Shown here: one piece after another, positions 55,327 to 64,000 of the stretch
How positions within the stretch are numbered: position 1 is the stretch's first letter
Layout of the letters: every line of letters starts with the position of its first letter
Program-made: the position numbers and the translations under genes
Notes under the pieces: model-generated
Databases searched by the model: none
The model's input: only the letters and a program-made list of their open reading frames with translations
What the model was told of the DNA's origin: nothing
Assembly (NCBI RefSeq): GCF_029784135.1
Contig: NC_073746.1
Coordinates: 231,434,024 to 231,498,023, forward strand
Direction: 5' to 3'
Length of the DNA: 64,000 nucleotides
Source: Toxorhynchites rutilus septentrionalis
Lineage: Eukaryota > Arthropoda > Insecta > Diptera > Culicidae

Positions 55327-55362
55327 TATATAAGCGAGCGACGCTCGGAAATCCACTCAGTT
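55327..55362 (+). promoter_or_regulatory. TATA box plus initiator near end A
   Basis: TATATAAG (55327-55334) and TCAGTT (55357-55362), same layout as at 4531. Confidence 0.45.
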
Positions 55363-55553
55363 CTAATTGAACAGCGATTGGAGCATGTTGTCGCTGTTGC
55401 GGTGAAGCTCTTTATTTATCATGAAAGCGCGGATGAACGGTGTCACCAAGAGCCTGTTTGTGCACTCTAGGCCAGAAGGGAATCTGTCAGGAGGAGAGTG
55501 ATGCCACAAACGGTTCCCTGGGAAGACATCGCTACACACACATACACGCGCGG

Positions 55554-57640
55554 CTATTAACAGGTGGTTATCGAGTTGGCATTAACCACTGGTGGGCTTC
55601 CAGTATCGAGGAAAATGTGGAAATATCTAATCGTTACTGAGAATAATCTGCCAGTTCCTCTGGGAATTTTCAAAATATATATATGTGAAAGAGTTTAATT
55701 GAATGTTTTCTATCCATGTTACACTGTGACCAAATATGTTTCAATCAAGTGCTATTAACAGGTGGTTATCGAGTTGGCATTAACCACTGGTGGGCTTCCA
55801 GTATCGAGGAAAATGTGGAAATATCTAATCGTTACTTAAAATAATCTGCCAGTTCCTCTGGGAATTTTCAAAATATATTCATGTGAAAGAGTTTAATTGA
55901 ATGTTTTCTATCCATGTAACACTGTGACCAAATATGTTTCAATCAAGTGCTATTAACAGGTGGTTATCGAGTTGGCATTAACCACTGGTGAGCTTCCAGT
56001 ATCGAGGAAAATGTGGAAATAACTAATCGTTACTGAAAATAATCTGCCAGTTCCTCTGTGAATTTTCAAAATATATTCATGTGAAAGAGTTTAATTGAAT
56101 GTTTTCTATCCATGTTACACTGTGACCAAATATGTTTCAATCAAGTGCTATTAACAGGTGGTTATCGAGTTGGCATTAACCACTGGTGGGCTTCCAGTAT
56201 CGAGGAAAATGTGGAAATATCTAATCGTTACTGAAAATAATCTGCCAGTTCCTTTGGGAATTTTCAAAATATATTCATGTGAAAGAGTTTAATTGAATGT
56301 TTTCTATCCATGTAACACTGTGACCAAATACATTTGGTTTTGTGGTTTTTCAATCAATCGCAATTAACAGGATAGCTTCAGAAGATTATTCTTCCCCATC
56401 AGTAGGATATTTCCGTATCCAATATTGTATGCGCCCGCAATCGATTATTGCTCAGTCGCCGAAAGTTCCGAGCTCAGAGAGTTCATTCCCCTCTAGTTTG
56501 CCTTCCAAATTGCCATTGTAAACCACACCTTCTCTCGATTCAATCACACACAAAAAGCATACTTAAGCGATATTCTGGTGGTGAGACACATTCATTTTTC
56601 GTGAGGACATCGACAAGACAACATCGTTGCCTAACGTGCTGGAGGAGGTGGACGGCGAAGGAGAACACATACACGCGCAGAACTCTTTTCGTTAGGATGC
56701 CATTCAGCATCGAGAAAGTTCCGGAAAGATCTAATCATTGCTGGAAAATAATCTGCCAGTTCCTTTGGTAATTTTCAAAATATATTCATGTGAAAGAGTT
56801 TAATTGAATGTTTTCTATCCATGTAACACTGTGACCAAATATGTTTCAATCAAGTGCTATTAACAGGTGGTTATCGAGTTGGTATTAACCACTGGTGGGC
56901 TTCCAGTATCGAGGAAAATTTGGAAATATCTAATCGTTACTGAAAATAATCTGCCAGTTCCTTTGGGAATTTTCAAAATATATTCATGTGAAAGAATTTA
57001 ATTGAATGTTTTCTATCCATGTAACACTGTGACCAAATATGTTTCAATCAAGTGCTATTAACAGGTGGTTATCGAGTTGGCATTAACCACTGGTGGGCTT
57101 CCAGTATCGAGTAAAATGTGGAAATATCTAATCGTTACTGAAAATAATCTGCCAGTTCCTCTGGGAATTTTCAAAATATATTCATGTGAAAGAGTTTAAT
57201 TGAATGTTTTCTATCCATGTAACACTGTGACCAAATATGTTTCAATCAAGTGCTATTAACAGGTGGTTATCGAGTTGGTATTAACCACTGGTGGGCTTCC
57301 AGTATCGAGGAAAATTTGGAAATATCTAATCGTTACTGAAAATAATCTGCCAGTTCCTCTGGGAATTTTCAAAATATATTCATGTGAAAGAGTTTAATTG
57401 AATGTTTTCTATCCATGTAACACTGTGACCAAATATGTTTCAATCAAGTGCTATTAACAGATGGTTATCGAGTTGGCATTAACCACTGGTGGGCTTCCAG
57501 TATCGAGGAAAATGTGGAAATATCTAATTGTACTGAAAATAATCTGCCAGTTCCTTTGGGAATTTTCAAAATATATTCATGTGAAAGAGTTTAATTGAAT
57601 GTTTTCTATCCATGTAACACTGTGACCAAATACATTTGGT
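55554..57640. repeat. Tandem array of 198-bp units plus one ~510-bp unit
   Basis: CTATTAACAG starts at 55554, 55752, 55950 and 56148 (exact 198-bp steps). After one long unit it recurs near 56856, 57054, 57252 and 57450, again 198 bp apart. Units differ by a few substitutions. The long unit matches those at 5340-6360. Confidence 0.9.
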
Positions 57641-58230
57641 TTTGTGGTTTTTCAATCAATCGCAATCAACAGGATAGCTTCTGAAGATTATTCTTCCCCA
57701 TCAGTAGGATATTTCCGTATCCAATATTGGATGCATAAAACCTTGTGCCTCCAACGTAACGCTCTCGTTTTCGAAGTTCTCCAAATATTCATTCATTCAG
57801 AATGAATTCAGATTCAACTTCATACAAATGATCTCAATATCAACGAGAGTCCTACGTCACCCTTGCGGTTATACCATAGATATAACCCACTTCCTGTTTT
57901 TTGAAAACCGAAAAATCACCGGAAGTCGGGGTTTGAACATTTTGTATAGGGTAACTTTTTTTTTAATTTTAGGGTCCATTTTATCCCATACATTCATTGG
58001 CACCCTAATGTATACATACCTAATTTGTATGTTGCTTAATTTATTGTCTGGCAAATATTTTTTCACTTCTGTACAAAAGTGATTTTTGAACCAATCCTCG
58101 AATTTTTTTTACGGCAGCTATAACGAAACATTGCAGGCCATAAATCGAAAATGTGCCTGAATTGAAGAGGGTCGTTATAGCGAAATGCCGTATAAAGAGC
58201 GGCCGTATAGCGAGGTATAGGTGTACTCTA

Positions 58231-58560
58231 TTATCCCCAAAGTTCAATCAATTCGGACTCAATTCACGCCGGTATCGTGTAGGTCTTGCTACTAACAATT
58301 TAAGTAATTGTGGTCCAGGATGTCATAATATCAAGCAAGATGTTTGGGTATGTAAAAATGCAGATAATGAATTTGACTGGCTGCTGATTTAAAAGTTTGA
58401 AAGGGTATACTCACGCATATCAGATTATGATAGTTTGAATAGTCGCGATCATAATATTATGTTCTCCATATATGTCTTCCTTAGAAGCCTGCTTCAATTC
58501 CTCGAATGCAATTGCCCATTCTTCTTTCCCTTTCCAATACATAAGTAGAACTAAACACTC
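58231..58560 (+). pseudogene. LINE ORF2 C-terminal fragment
   Basis: Reads RYRVGLATNNLSNCGPGCHN followed by IKQDVWVC. After a stop it continues in frame with SLNSRDHNIMFSIYVFLRSL. This aligns with the C-terminal domain of the LINE at 52890-53321 (LADNNLCVCGQGYHDIEHVVW). One stop (58390) and lost cysteine spacing make it non-functional. Confidence 0.6.
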
Positions 58561-59027
58561 AATGAGATCAGTTCACTAAAGCAGCTACACGAACTTCCCA
58601 AAAAAGCATCTCAATAAACATCACCTGGATGTAAGGTTATAACCCCCTAATTCTGTTTTTATCTATAACATATTTCTGTAATTATAGATTTATTTGACTC
58701 ATGTTTGTGCTTAAAAATGATAAATGACGACTCCTTGTCTTTTTCTGCATAATTTAATAAACAGAAGAAAGGGGGAGTAATGGCTTTAATGGTGTTTTTG
58801 TGTACATTTTTGGACAGAATGTGGTTCCATATTCTACCACGTTATCTCATCTAACCCGTTTTAAGGATACAAGTTCATAAAGGAAACGGGGTTTTCAGGG
58901 CTTTTCTTTGATGTATCAAAAGAGAAAAAATGTTAGATTTTGAACAGTTAAAAAACTCAATTACTACACAAACACAGTCCTATGTCAAGATCCTCCTGAT
59001 ATTTTTTCTTGAAAGCTGAGGATTGTT
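58561..59027. other. Unassigned, AT-rich
   Basis: No gene or element recognised, apart from a possible relic of an A-end (CAGTCCTATGTC at 58976). Confidence 0.35.
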
Positions 59028-59083
59028 AGAGACGAACGAACTCTCAGAGTTTAAAGTCTCTCTAATTCAATACCTTCCTTCCT
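59028..59083 (+). mobile_element. 56-bp extreme 5'-truncated LINE tail
   Basis: AGAGACGAACGAACTCTCAG to CCTTCCTTCCT matches the 3' terminus of the LINE at 39991-40050 (inverse orientation). Perfect 11-bp target duplication TGAGGATTGTT (59017-59027, 59084-59094). Confidence 0.8.
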
Positions 59084-59218
59084 TGAGGATTGTTTACATA
59101 ATATATCTCGATAACAGAAAGGCTTTTTTTTTCGTGGTCCGAAAAAACGTTTTTTCCATTTTTCCATATTTCTCCTTTTCTCCTCACACATAAAATTAGG
59201 AAAATCGAAAAAATGTTT

Positions 59219-59385
59219 GTCGTTATTGACTATTTAAAGATCGAATTACCGATACTTGCAAAATGAGAATGGTTTCCTGCTCCCAAGCGTCATTCGGTGT
59301 GTTTTTGGTACAATTTCGTTGGTTCAGGTCAATACTAAGAGCAACTACAAATTGAAGTCATCCCAAGTTCAGCTCAACACATTTC
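59219..59385 (+). repeat. Dispersed repeat related to 29990-30150
   Basis: GTCGTTATTGACTATTTAAAG to AAGTTCAGCTCAAC aligns with the minus strand of 29990-30169. No coding potential here. In the other copy a 73-codon ORF spans it. Confidence 0.55.
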
Positions 59386-59575
59386 ACTCATTACGATTTT
59401 AATTAAAATAAAAAATGTTGTATTTTATAAAAAAATGTTGTATTTGTCTTTTTACAAATTACTAATATTTTTTATTAGATCCATATAACAATAAAATCCG
59501 ATATCGCAAACAAAAAAAATATATTTTCCTATATTTTTCTTAAAAATTTTAGAATAAGTTATAAACACTATAATA

Positions 59576-62500
59576 CTACTTTTGGTAATTGTTACTGAGA
59601 TTCGTGAATGCAAAAATCAACTCCTGAATTTGTTTGTTTTTTACGCACTTGTTCAATTCCGAATAGTTTTGACCGTTGTGTATTCTTTTCGTCAAAATAT
59701 TTATATCATTATCGTTCAAATACTGTTTGAAGATATCAATCAACCGTCGAATTACTTCTGCTGCCGAGCTTTCCGCATCCACGCTCACGAGGATTAGTTC
59801 GCGTAAAACATTTTCTGTCATCAGAAAGCGTCGAATCAGTTTCTGATCAAATCTTTTCTCCAAACCCTGGGTCATGTGTTGCACAATGTCGCTTTTTCCT
59901 CGAAGAACAATCAATCGAAAATACTGTCGCCATCTGCTGTCATAATATTTATGCAAATGATTCCTTGCTTCCTGATCGGTTATGCTTCTTTCAAAATCAA
60001 ACAGCTGATCGATAACTCGAACGTAGTTCTTCACGACAGCGTTCTCAACAAAGTCGGGTTCGTTCAGGGTGGGATTGGTTATTAACATTTGCAGTGGCTT
60101 TGCGGACTGCTTCCTGCCGAAAATAGAAAGTATTTGAACCAAACAATTCTCGTCGCTGATCGTTGATAGATCGATCATGGCTGGGTCATGATCACACGAA
60201 ATGAATTTGAATCGCAGTCTCTGTGCGAGGGCGATGGGCAAACTGTCGAAGAGGACCTCAAAAACGTTGAATGCGGCCCGGTTGGTAGCATCTCGGAGAT
60301 AGTGGTATACTTGTTGGTCGGTACAATTTGTTTTTAGGTACAAGTGAAATTGTTTAGTTTTGTCTAAGTGAATTCGGCTATCTTTGGTGTTCCTGAATTC
60401 GCTGAAGTCTGACTGATGTAGGGATGTGTATCCAATAAGCTTCCGAAGTGGATCAGTTTGTTTGATGCAATGATCCAGGAAGGCATCGAACCAGTTAGTG
60501 TTCGATTTGCTGAGCCGATTGGCAAGGATGTGGTTAAAATAATGTTGTTCTACGAAATGCATCAGCAAATATTGGACGAGGAAATATTCCGAGAGGGCTG
60601 AATTAGAGAATATTATCCGATCGCTTTCTAGGCGAAGGAGCCCGAATTGCTGAAGGTCTTCAAGCTGATTCGGGGCAACCTTACGATTGATTTCAATGAT
60701 GAATGCCACTTCGGCGTGTTTCGTTTCAAAGGTTGCTCTAAGAATCTTCGAAGCGATCTCATGGGCTCTGTTGGTCGGATCGAAATATTTACGAACGTAT
60801 ATGTCGAATGTTTTGTTGATGAATAATTGTACCAATTCAGCAATGTTTGGATGATTGGTTAACGTCCGGCATTCGTCAATGATAGACGCTACAATAGCTG
60901 TTTGGAGAGGAACTCCTAGTAATGTTCCCGTACCTTCATCCTTATCGAACATTCGTTTGAACGTGTAAAGCAAGTCAGTGATTTGGTCTTCATTGGAACA
61001 ACATTTTCTAGAATTATTCCTGAGTAGTTTGGATTGATCTTCCTCAGAGATCGGCTGCACATAGCAGATCATTGGCTCGTTCAAATGATGTTTCAAGTAC
61101 CTCAACCGCTCTAGTCGCGTCGTGATAACAATTAAACGAAAATCAGCGTTATTCACGAATCTTAGCAAAGAATTACAATGTTGTTGGCATGAGTCACTGA
61201 TTTCATCAAACCCATCTAAAAAAAGGCACACTCGACCCTCTTTGATCAACTCTTCTACAATAAATCTCTGGATACCATCCAGCTGCTTGATTCCAAGTAA
61301 TTTTAGCACATTTTCGAAATCATGTTCAGCTTCGCAGAACAACTCAATTACTGCTTTTGCGTCCTTTGATATTATTAAACAATCGCTCTGAGCTTCGAAT
61401 AAATATTTACACCATTCTGATAGTATGGCTGTTTTTCCCATTCCAGGTGGACCACAAAGGACCACAACTTTTGCTAGATGTTTCTCAAATAAATTGACTG
61501 AATTCCCAAACTCATCGCGAATATCACGTTTGATAAAGTTTTCCAAAAGCTCAGGGTATTGTTCTGTTGCTATTATTATTCGTTCGCTGTTGTTCCAATC
61601 TAGAAGCGCTGACGATGAAACTCTTGAAAATAAATCCTTATCCAATAAGTCCTTGATATGAATTTGTCGCCCTTGAAGGAGAACAACTTTTGATAGCATT
61701 CGATGCATGGTACAGTTCGCAAGATCATTGAAACTAAATTGGTCGTGATAATCCATAGATTCAACGGCTATGTTGGAACATATTTTTGGCACCACGAATA
61801 TAGTCGGACATCTCATTGCGGTCAACTGCTGTGCACGAATATAGTCCTTTTTTGGCGATTCAACAGCAACAATCAAAATCAATTCCTCCTCCATCTTTGG
61901 ACCAAGGATGTGAAGTATTTGTGACAATCGTTTCATATTTTTTCTATATTGTTCATCGTTCAGTATCATGATATTGGTAGAGAGTTTACATTCATTCAGC
62001 AAATCTTGTATACGATCAACTGTAACGTTCAGGTCTGCACAAGCTTCAACAAGCAAAGTACTGATTGTAGTCTGAGAACAGAAATTTCTCAATGTTGATC
62101 CCAGTACATCCATTTGTTTCCATTTGAAACGTATATCTTGCCTCGAGCGATCCTCCCTCCACCGTTTCAACTCGATCATTTTAAATATAAGATTTATTTC
62201 TGAGCTGTGAAGCCAAATACCTCTCTTGTAGAATCTGCTCAGTTCATAGCGAGATATTTTATCGATTGTTGCTTGAGTAGGAACGTGAAAAACGAGCGCC
62301 ACGAGGAATTGCTCAACTTCCACATTAGTTGCGGGGCAATCAACATCCCACTGGGGATCTTCGTAGCGATCATCATTAGTCGTGTGACTTAGGCGAATAT
62401 TGATGTGTTTGGCGAATTGTTCCTGGTTTATTCGAGATAATGCAAAACCATCCAAGTTTCTTCGACGAAACTTATGCTGTAATATTTCCTCTAAATATTC

Positions 62501-63190
62501 TCTGAAAACCTTTGCTTCGCTACCCAGCGTTGGGCTGTCTTGGAGGAAACATTCTCGAAACGACTCGTTCTCAAACACATCTCTTAGCAGAACGTCGTAA
62601 AATTGGTGTGGGAATGTTTTCGAACCGATTTTTATGTTTTTAAATAACATTCGCGAGATTCTCCTTGCAAATCCCCACAGAGGGTGGGCATGTTTCAGTA
62701 TCTCCTTTGCGATGTTTGAATTATAAACGATCCGATATTTTATAACATCTGTCTCATCGAAGTCCGAATCCGAGCATTGAACAATGTCATAATTAGGATT
62801 ATGCTCAAACCGATCAACGTCATACTCACTATTGACCAAGACAACAAACTTGCAATCCGAGAAGCTGGAATCTGCTCTCATCCGCAGATATGTTTTGAAA
62901 TAGTTCTGAAGGTTGTACGCAATCGTTGGCGGCGCTTCTCCCAATGATCCATAGTCAGGGCCGTTCTCTCTTCGGTACCGAAGGTTTTCAATCTCGAAGA
63001 GGTATACAGAACAACTTTGTTCGCGGTATATTTTCAGAAGCACATCGTTGAAACATGAATATTTCCTTATCTTCCGACCGATTGAATATCGTATAGCCTT
63101 AGGCCAACAGTGGTATATCCGGTAATATATTAAAAATAACTGTGAATAATATTTTTCACGAGCTGCAGAAACGTTGCTTGAGGGACCCAT
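59576..63190 (-). CDS. NACHT-domain STAND ATPase, 1204 aa
   Basis: A single uninterrupted frame of 1204 codons. The NACHT module starts at about residue 573: Walker A VVVLCGPPGMGKT (about 575-587), Walker B VCLFLDGFDEIS (about 654-665), sensor LIVITTRLERLR (about 686-697), and the conserved GVP of the helical domain (about 759-761). The N-terminal about 100 residues (KYYSQLFLIYYRIYHCW, CFNDVLLKIY, SVYLFEIENL, NLQNYFKTYLRM) resemble the PD-(D/E)xK-like nuclease domain seen in arthropod NACHT proteins, but the catalytic Asp and QxK lysine positions appear replaced. The C-terminal about 400 residues are helical, without clear ankyrin consensus. Such STAND proteins act as ligand-triggered oligomerising switches, often in immunity. 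That role here is inference. Upstream TATTTTCCAGGCTTGTAATGG suggests a 5' UTR splice acceptor just before the ATG. Cytoplasmic, no signal peptide. Confidence 0.9.
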   Translation of the reverse strand: MGPSSNVSAAREKYYSQLFLIYYRIYHCWPKAIRYSIGRKIRKYSCFNDVLLKIYREQSCSVYLFEIENLRYRRENGPDYGSLGEAPPTIAYNLQNYFKTYLRMRADSSFSDCKFVVLVNSEYDVDRFEHNPNYDIVQCSDSDFDETDVIKYRIVYNSNIAKEILKHAHPLWGFARRISRMLFKNIKIGSKTFPHQFYDVLLRDVFENESFRECFLQDSPTLGSEAKVFREYLEEILQHKFRRRNLDGFALSRINQEQFAKHINIRLSHTTNDDRYEDPQWDVDCPATNVEVEQFLVALVFHVPTQATIDKISRYELSRFYKRGIWLHSSEINLIFKMIELKRWREDRSRQDIRFKWKQMDVLGSTLRNFCSQTTISTLLVEACADLNVTVDRIQDLLNECKLSTNIMILNDEQYRKNMKRLSQILHILGPKMEEELILIVAVESPKKDYIRAQQLTAMRCPTIFVVPKICSNIAVESMDYHDQFSFNDLANCTMHRMLSKVVLLQGRQIHIKDLLDKDLFSRVSSSALLDWNNSERIIIATEQYPELLENFIKRDIRDEFGNSVNLFEKHLAKVVVLCGPPGMGKTAILSEWCKYLFEAQSDCLIISKDAKAVIELFCEAEHDFENVLKLLGIKQLDGIQRFIVEELIKEGRVCLFLDGFDEISDSCQQHCNSLLRFVNNADFRLIVITTRLERLRYLKHHLNEPMICYVQPISEEDQSKLLRNNSRKCCSNEDQITDLLYTFKRMFDKDEGTGTLLGVPLQTAIVASIIDECRTLTNHPNIAELVQLFINKTFDIYVRKYFDPTNRAHEIASKILRATFETKHAEVAFIIEINRKVAPNQLEDLQQFGLLRLESDRIIFSNSALSEYFLVQYLLMHFVEQHYFNHILANRLSKSNTNWFDAFLDHCIKQTDPLRKLIGYTSLHQSDFSEFRNTKDSRIHLDKTKQFHLYLKTNCTDQQVYHYLRDATNRAAFNVFEVLFDSLPIALAQRLRFKFISCDHDPAMIDLSTISDENCLVQILSIFGRKQSAKPLQMLITNPTLNEPDFVENAVVKNYVRVIDQLFDFERSITDQEARNHLHKYYDSRWRQYFRLIVLRGKSDIVQHMTQGLEKRFDQKLIRRFLMTENVLRELILVSVDAESSAAEVIRRLIDIFKQYLNDNDINILTKRIHNGQNYSELNKCVKNKQIQELIFAFTNLSNNYQK

Positions 63191-63492
63191 TACAAGCCTG
63201 GAAAATATATAAATTTTGCATTAACAAGTGCCGCGTAATTGAAAATAATTATGAGGATTGTTTTCGGTAATTGAAGGAATGTAAGCAGTAAAACCAAAAA
63301 TATATTACTTCAAACTGAGCAGAATTCGTCAATTGGGTGGATCAAGTTACCTTACAATAACATCAGTTCTCCGTATTTCAATGAAACATTTTACTTTACC
63401 GTTTAAACTTATGAATCAGTATCTTAGGAATCAGTGTACGAAAACAAAAACAACTCCAACACACTCTTCTTGCGAATGCGTAATGATTGATC
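63191..63492. other. NACHT gene upstream region
   Basis: Contains the putative 5' UTR acceptor (63203-63210, minus strand). No upstream exon can be placed. The hAT-type MITE begins at 63493, 303 bp from the start codon. Confidence 0.4.
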
Positions 63493-63748
63493 CAAGGCGC
63501 GTAGAAGTATATCCTAAGGTGGGCCAACTTGCTAGAACCACTCTTCAGCCATCTTGGTAGTCTACTGTGTTTTGTTTGTAAACAAATCACAATACGCTTA
63601 TGCCCAAGCTCGCTCGTGATCAGTATGTCTCTTTCACACTTCAAGGAAAAAAATCCCCTTCTGCTTTCTTCCGTACTGTTTTCATATACCGCTCCCCTAA
63701 CCAACCTAGTGACGAAACTGCCTCACCTAGTACCATAGACCCGTCTTG
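63493..63748. mobile_element. 256-bp hAT-type MITE, complete
   Basis: CAAGGCGCGTAGAAG to CATAGACCCGTCTTG with perfect 8-bp duplication GATTGATC (63485-63492, 63749-63756). Confidence 0.9.
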
Positions 63749-63770
63749 GATTGATCATTGACGAATTTAC

Positions 63771-63819
63771 CAAGGCGCCTAGAAGTATATCCTAAGGTGG
63801 GCCAACTTGCTAAAACCAC
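63771..63819 (+). mobile_element. Fragment of the 256-bp hAT-type MITE
   Basis: CAAGGCGCCTAGAAGTATAT to GCTAAAACCAC, then interrupted by unrelated DNA starting CCAGGGGCTAGACATC. Confidence 0.75.
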
Positions 63820-64000
63820 CAGGGGCTAGACATCAATTGAATATAGCCAAAATCCAAAATCAAAATCAATATGGCGTCATTTGTTTACCAACATATCATT
63901 TGCGAGGATTGAAATCGTTGAAAACACGGAGATAGTAAATGATTTTCATATATCGGTTTCACATGGAGGTGTTCACATTTAACATGGAGTTTAATACCAG
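63820..64000. other. Possible start of another element
   Basis: CCAGGGGCTAGACATCAATTG interrupts the hAT-type MITE fragment, so an element probably begins here and runs past the window edge. No ORF is recognised. Confidence 0.3.

Larger units (their letters stand above)
55077..57896. mobile_element. AB-family element with tandem arrays
   Basis: End A at 55077 follows T4. End B ends CACTTCCTG at 57896 before T6. A neighbouring sequence GAGTTTTTTGAAAATCG (about 54743) shows the likely empty site with six T, a net gain of four T. Content parallels 4281-7020. No histone gene. Confidence 0.7.
54278..58222. mobile_element. ACCCATACCTC-end element interrupted by an AB element
   Basis: ACCCATACCTCGCTTTACGG at 54278 and CGTATAGCGAGGTATAGGT at 58222 are inverted ends. 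Own sequence is 54278-55076 and 57897-58222 (about 1.1 kb) without an ORF. The interior has repeated GAAAATCGAAAAATCACC motifs. No clear target duplication is seen. Confidence 0.6.

Noticed and set aside
59576..63190. NACHT gene as bacterial contamination or horizontal gene
   Set aside because: The flanks are host MITEs, the codon and base composition is AT-rich like the window, and NACHT genes of this type are known in arthropods.
1..64000. CRISPR arrays, tRNA and rRNA genes
   Set aside because: Repeats found are TE-derived tandem arrays without spacers. No cloverleaf or rRNA sequence was recognised. The only tRNA-related signal is the copia primer site.

Overview
The window looks like a TE-dense dipteran genome, most likely a mosquito. 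This rests on small spliced genes with 56-85 bp introns, insect-type TATA plus TCAGTT core promoters, arthropod-like histone H2A and H3 pseudogenes, a copia-type retrotransposon with the half-tRNA primer site typical of Drosophila copia, and a NACHT ATPase gene. No species-level claim can be made from the sequence alone. Roughly four fifths of the window is nested mobile DNA.

Two DNA-element families dominate, and I name them here. The AB family has unlike ends. End A is the 16-base palindrome GACGTAGGACTACGTC. End B finishes in CACTTCCTG or a related hairpin, about 35 bp outside a GACGTAGGACTA core. AB elements sit in T-runs, and three testable insertions gain exactly four T (or A). They carry decayed histone genes (four H2A and eight H3 pseudogene copies, most with the 3' histone stem-loop) or 198-bp tandem arrays. 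The CT family has CACTG ends and TA target duplications, and its copies carry different spliced-looking cargo. Around these sit a 256-bp hAT-type MITE with 8-bp target duplications and several smaller MITE families.

Layout: 1-1.3 kb, a copia-like LTR and a partial AB element. 2.3-13.8 kb, a CT element holding an H2A-carrying AB-type element (itself holding another AB element) and a 5.2-kb AB element with three H3 pseudogenes. 13.8-21.5 kb, a second nest with the same H2A host and an inserted H3-carrying AB element, then a second CT copy. 21.5-23.1 kb, a gene island with mRpS18A and COMMD2 in convergent orientation. 23.6-27 kb, tandem-repeat and CT elements. 27.4-29 kb, a THAP-domain fragment and two small divergent spliced genes, one with an in-frame UAG. 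29-32.9 kb, repeat relics. 32.9-50 kb, a 17-kb CT nest holding a copia element (identical 190-bp LTRs) and an AB element with H3 pseudogenes that is itself split by two gag-only LINE copies in tandem. 50-58.2 kb, nested hAT and other MITEs, a 5'-truncated LINE, and a further AB element. 59.6-63.2 kb, a 1204-residue NACHT-domain ATPase gene on the minus strand. 63.5-64 kb, MITEs.

The protein genes that look functional are mRpS18A (mitochondrial translation), COMMD2 (COMMD/CCC endosomal sorting complex), the NACHT ATPase (possible innate sensor), and perhaps the two small divergent genes. All other coding traces belong to mobile elements or captured histone genes. These genes share no pathway. 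The strongest theme is repeated mobilisation of histone gene fragments by one unusual DNA-element family.
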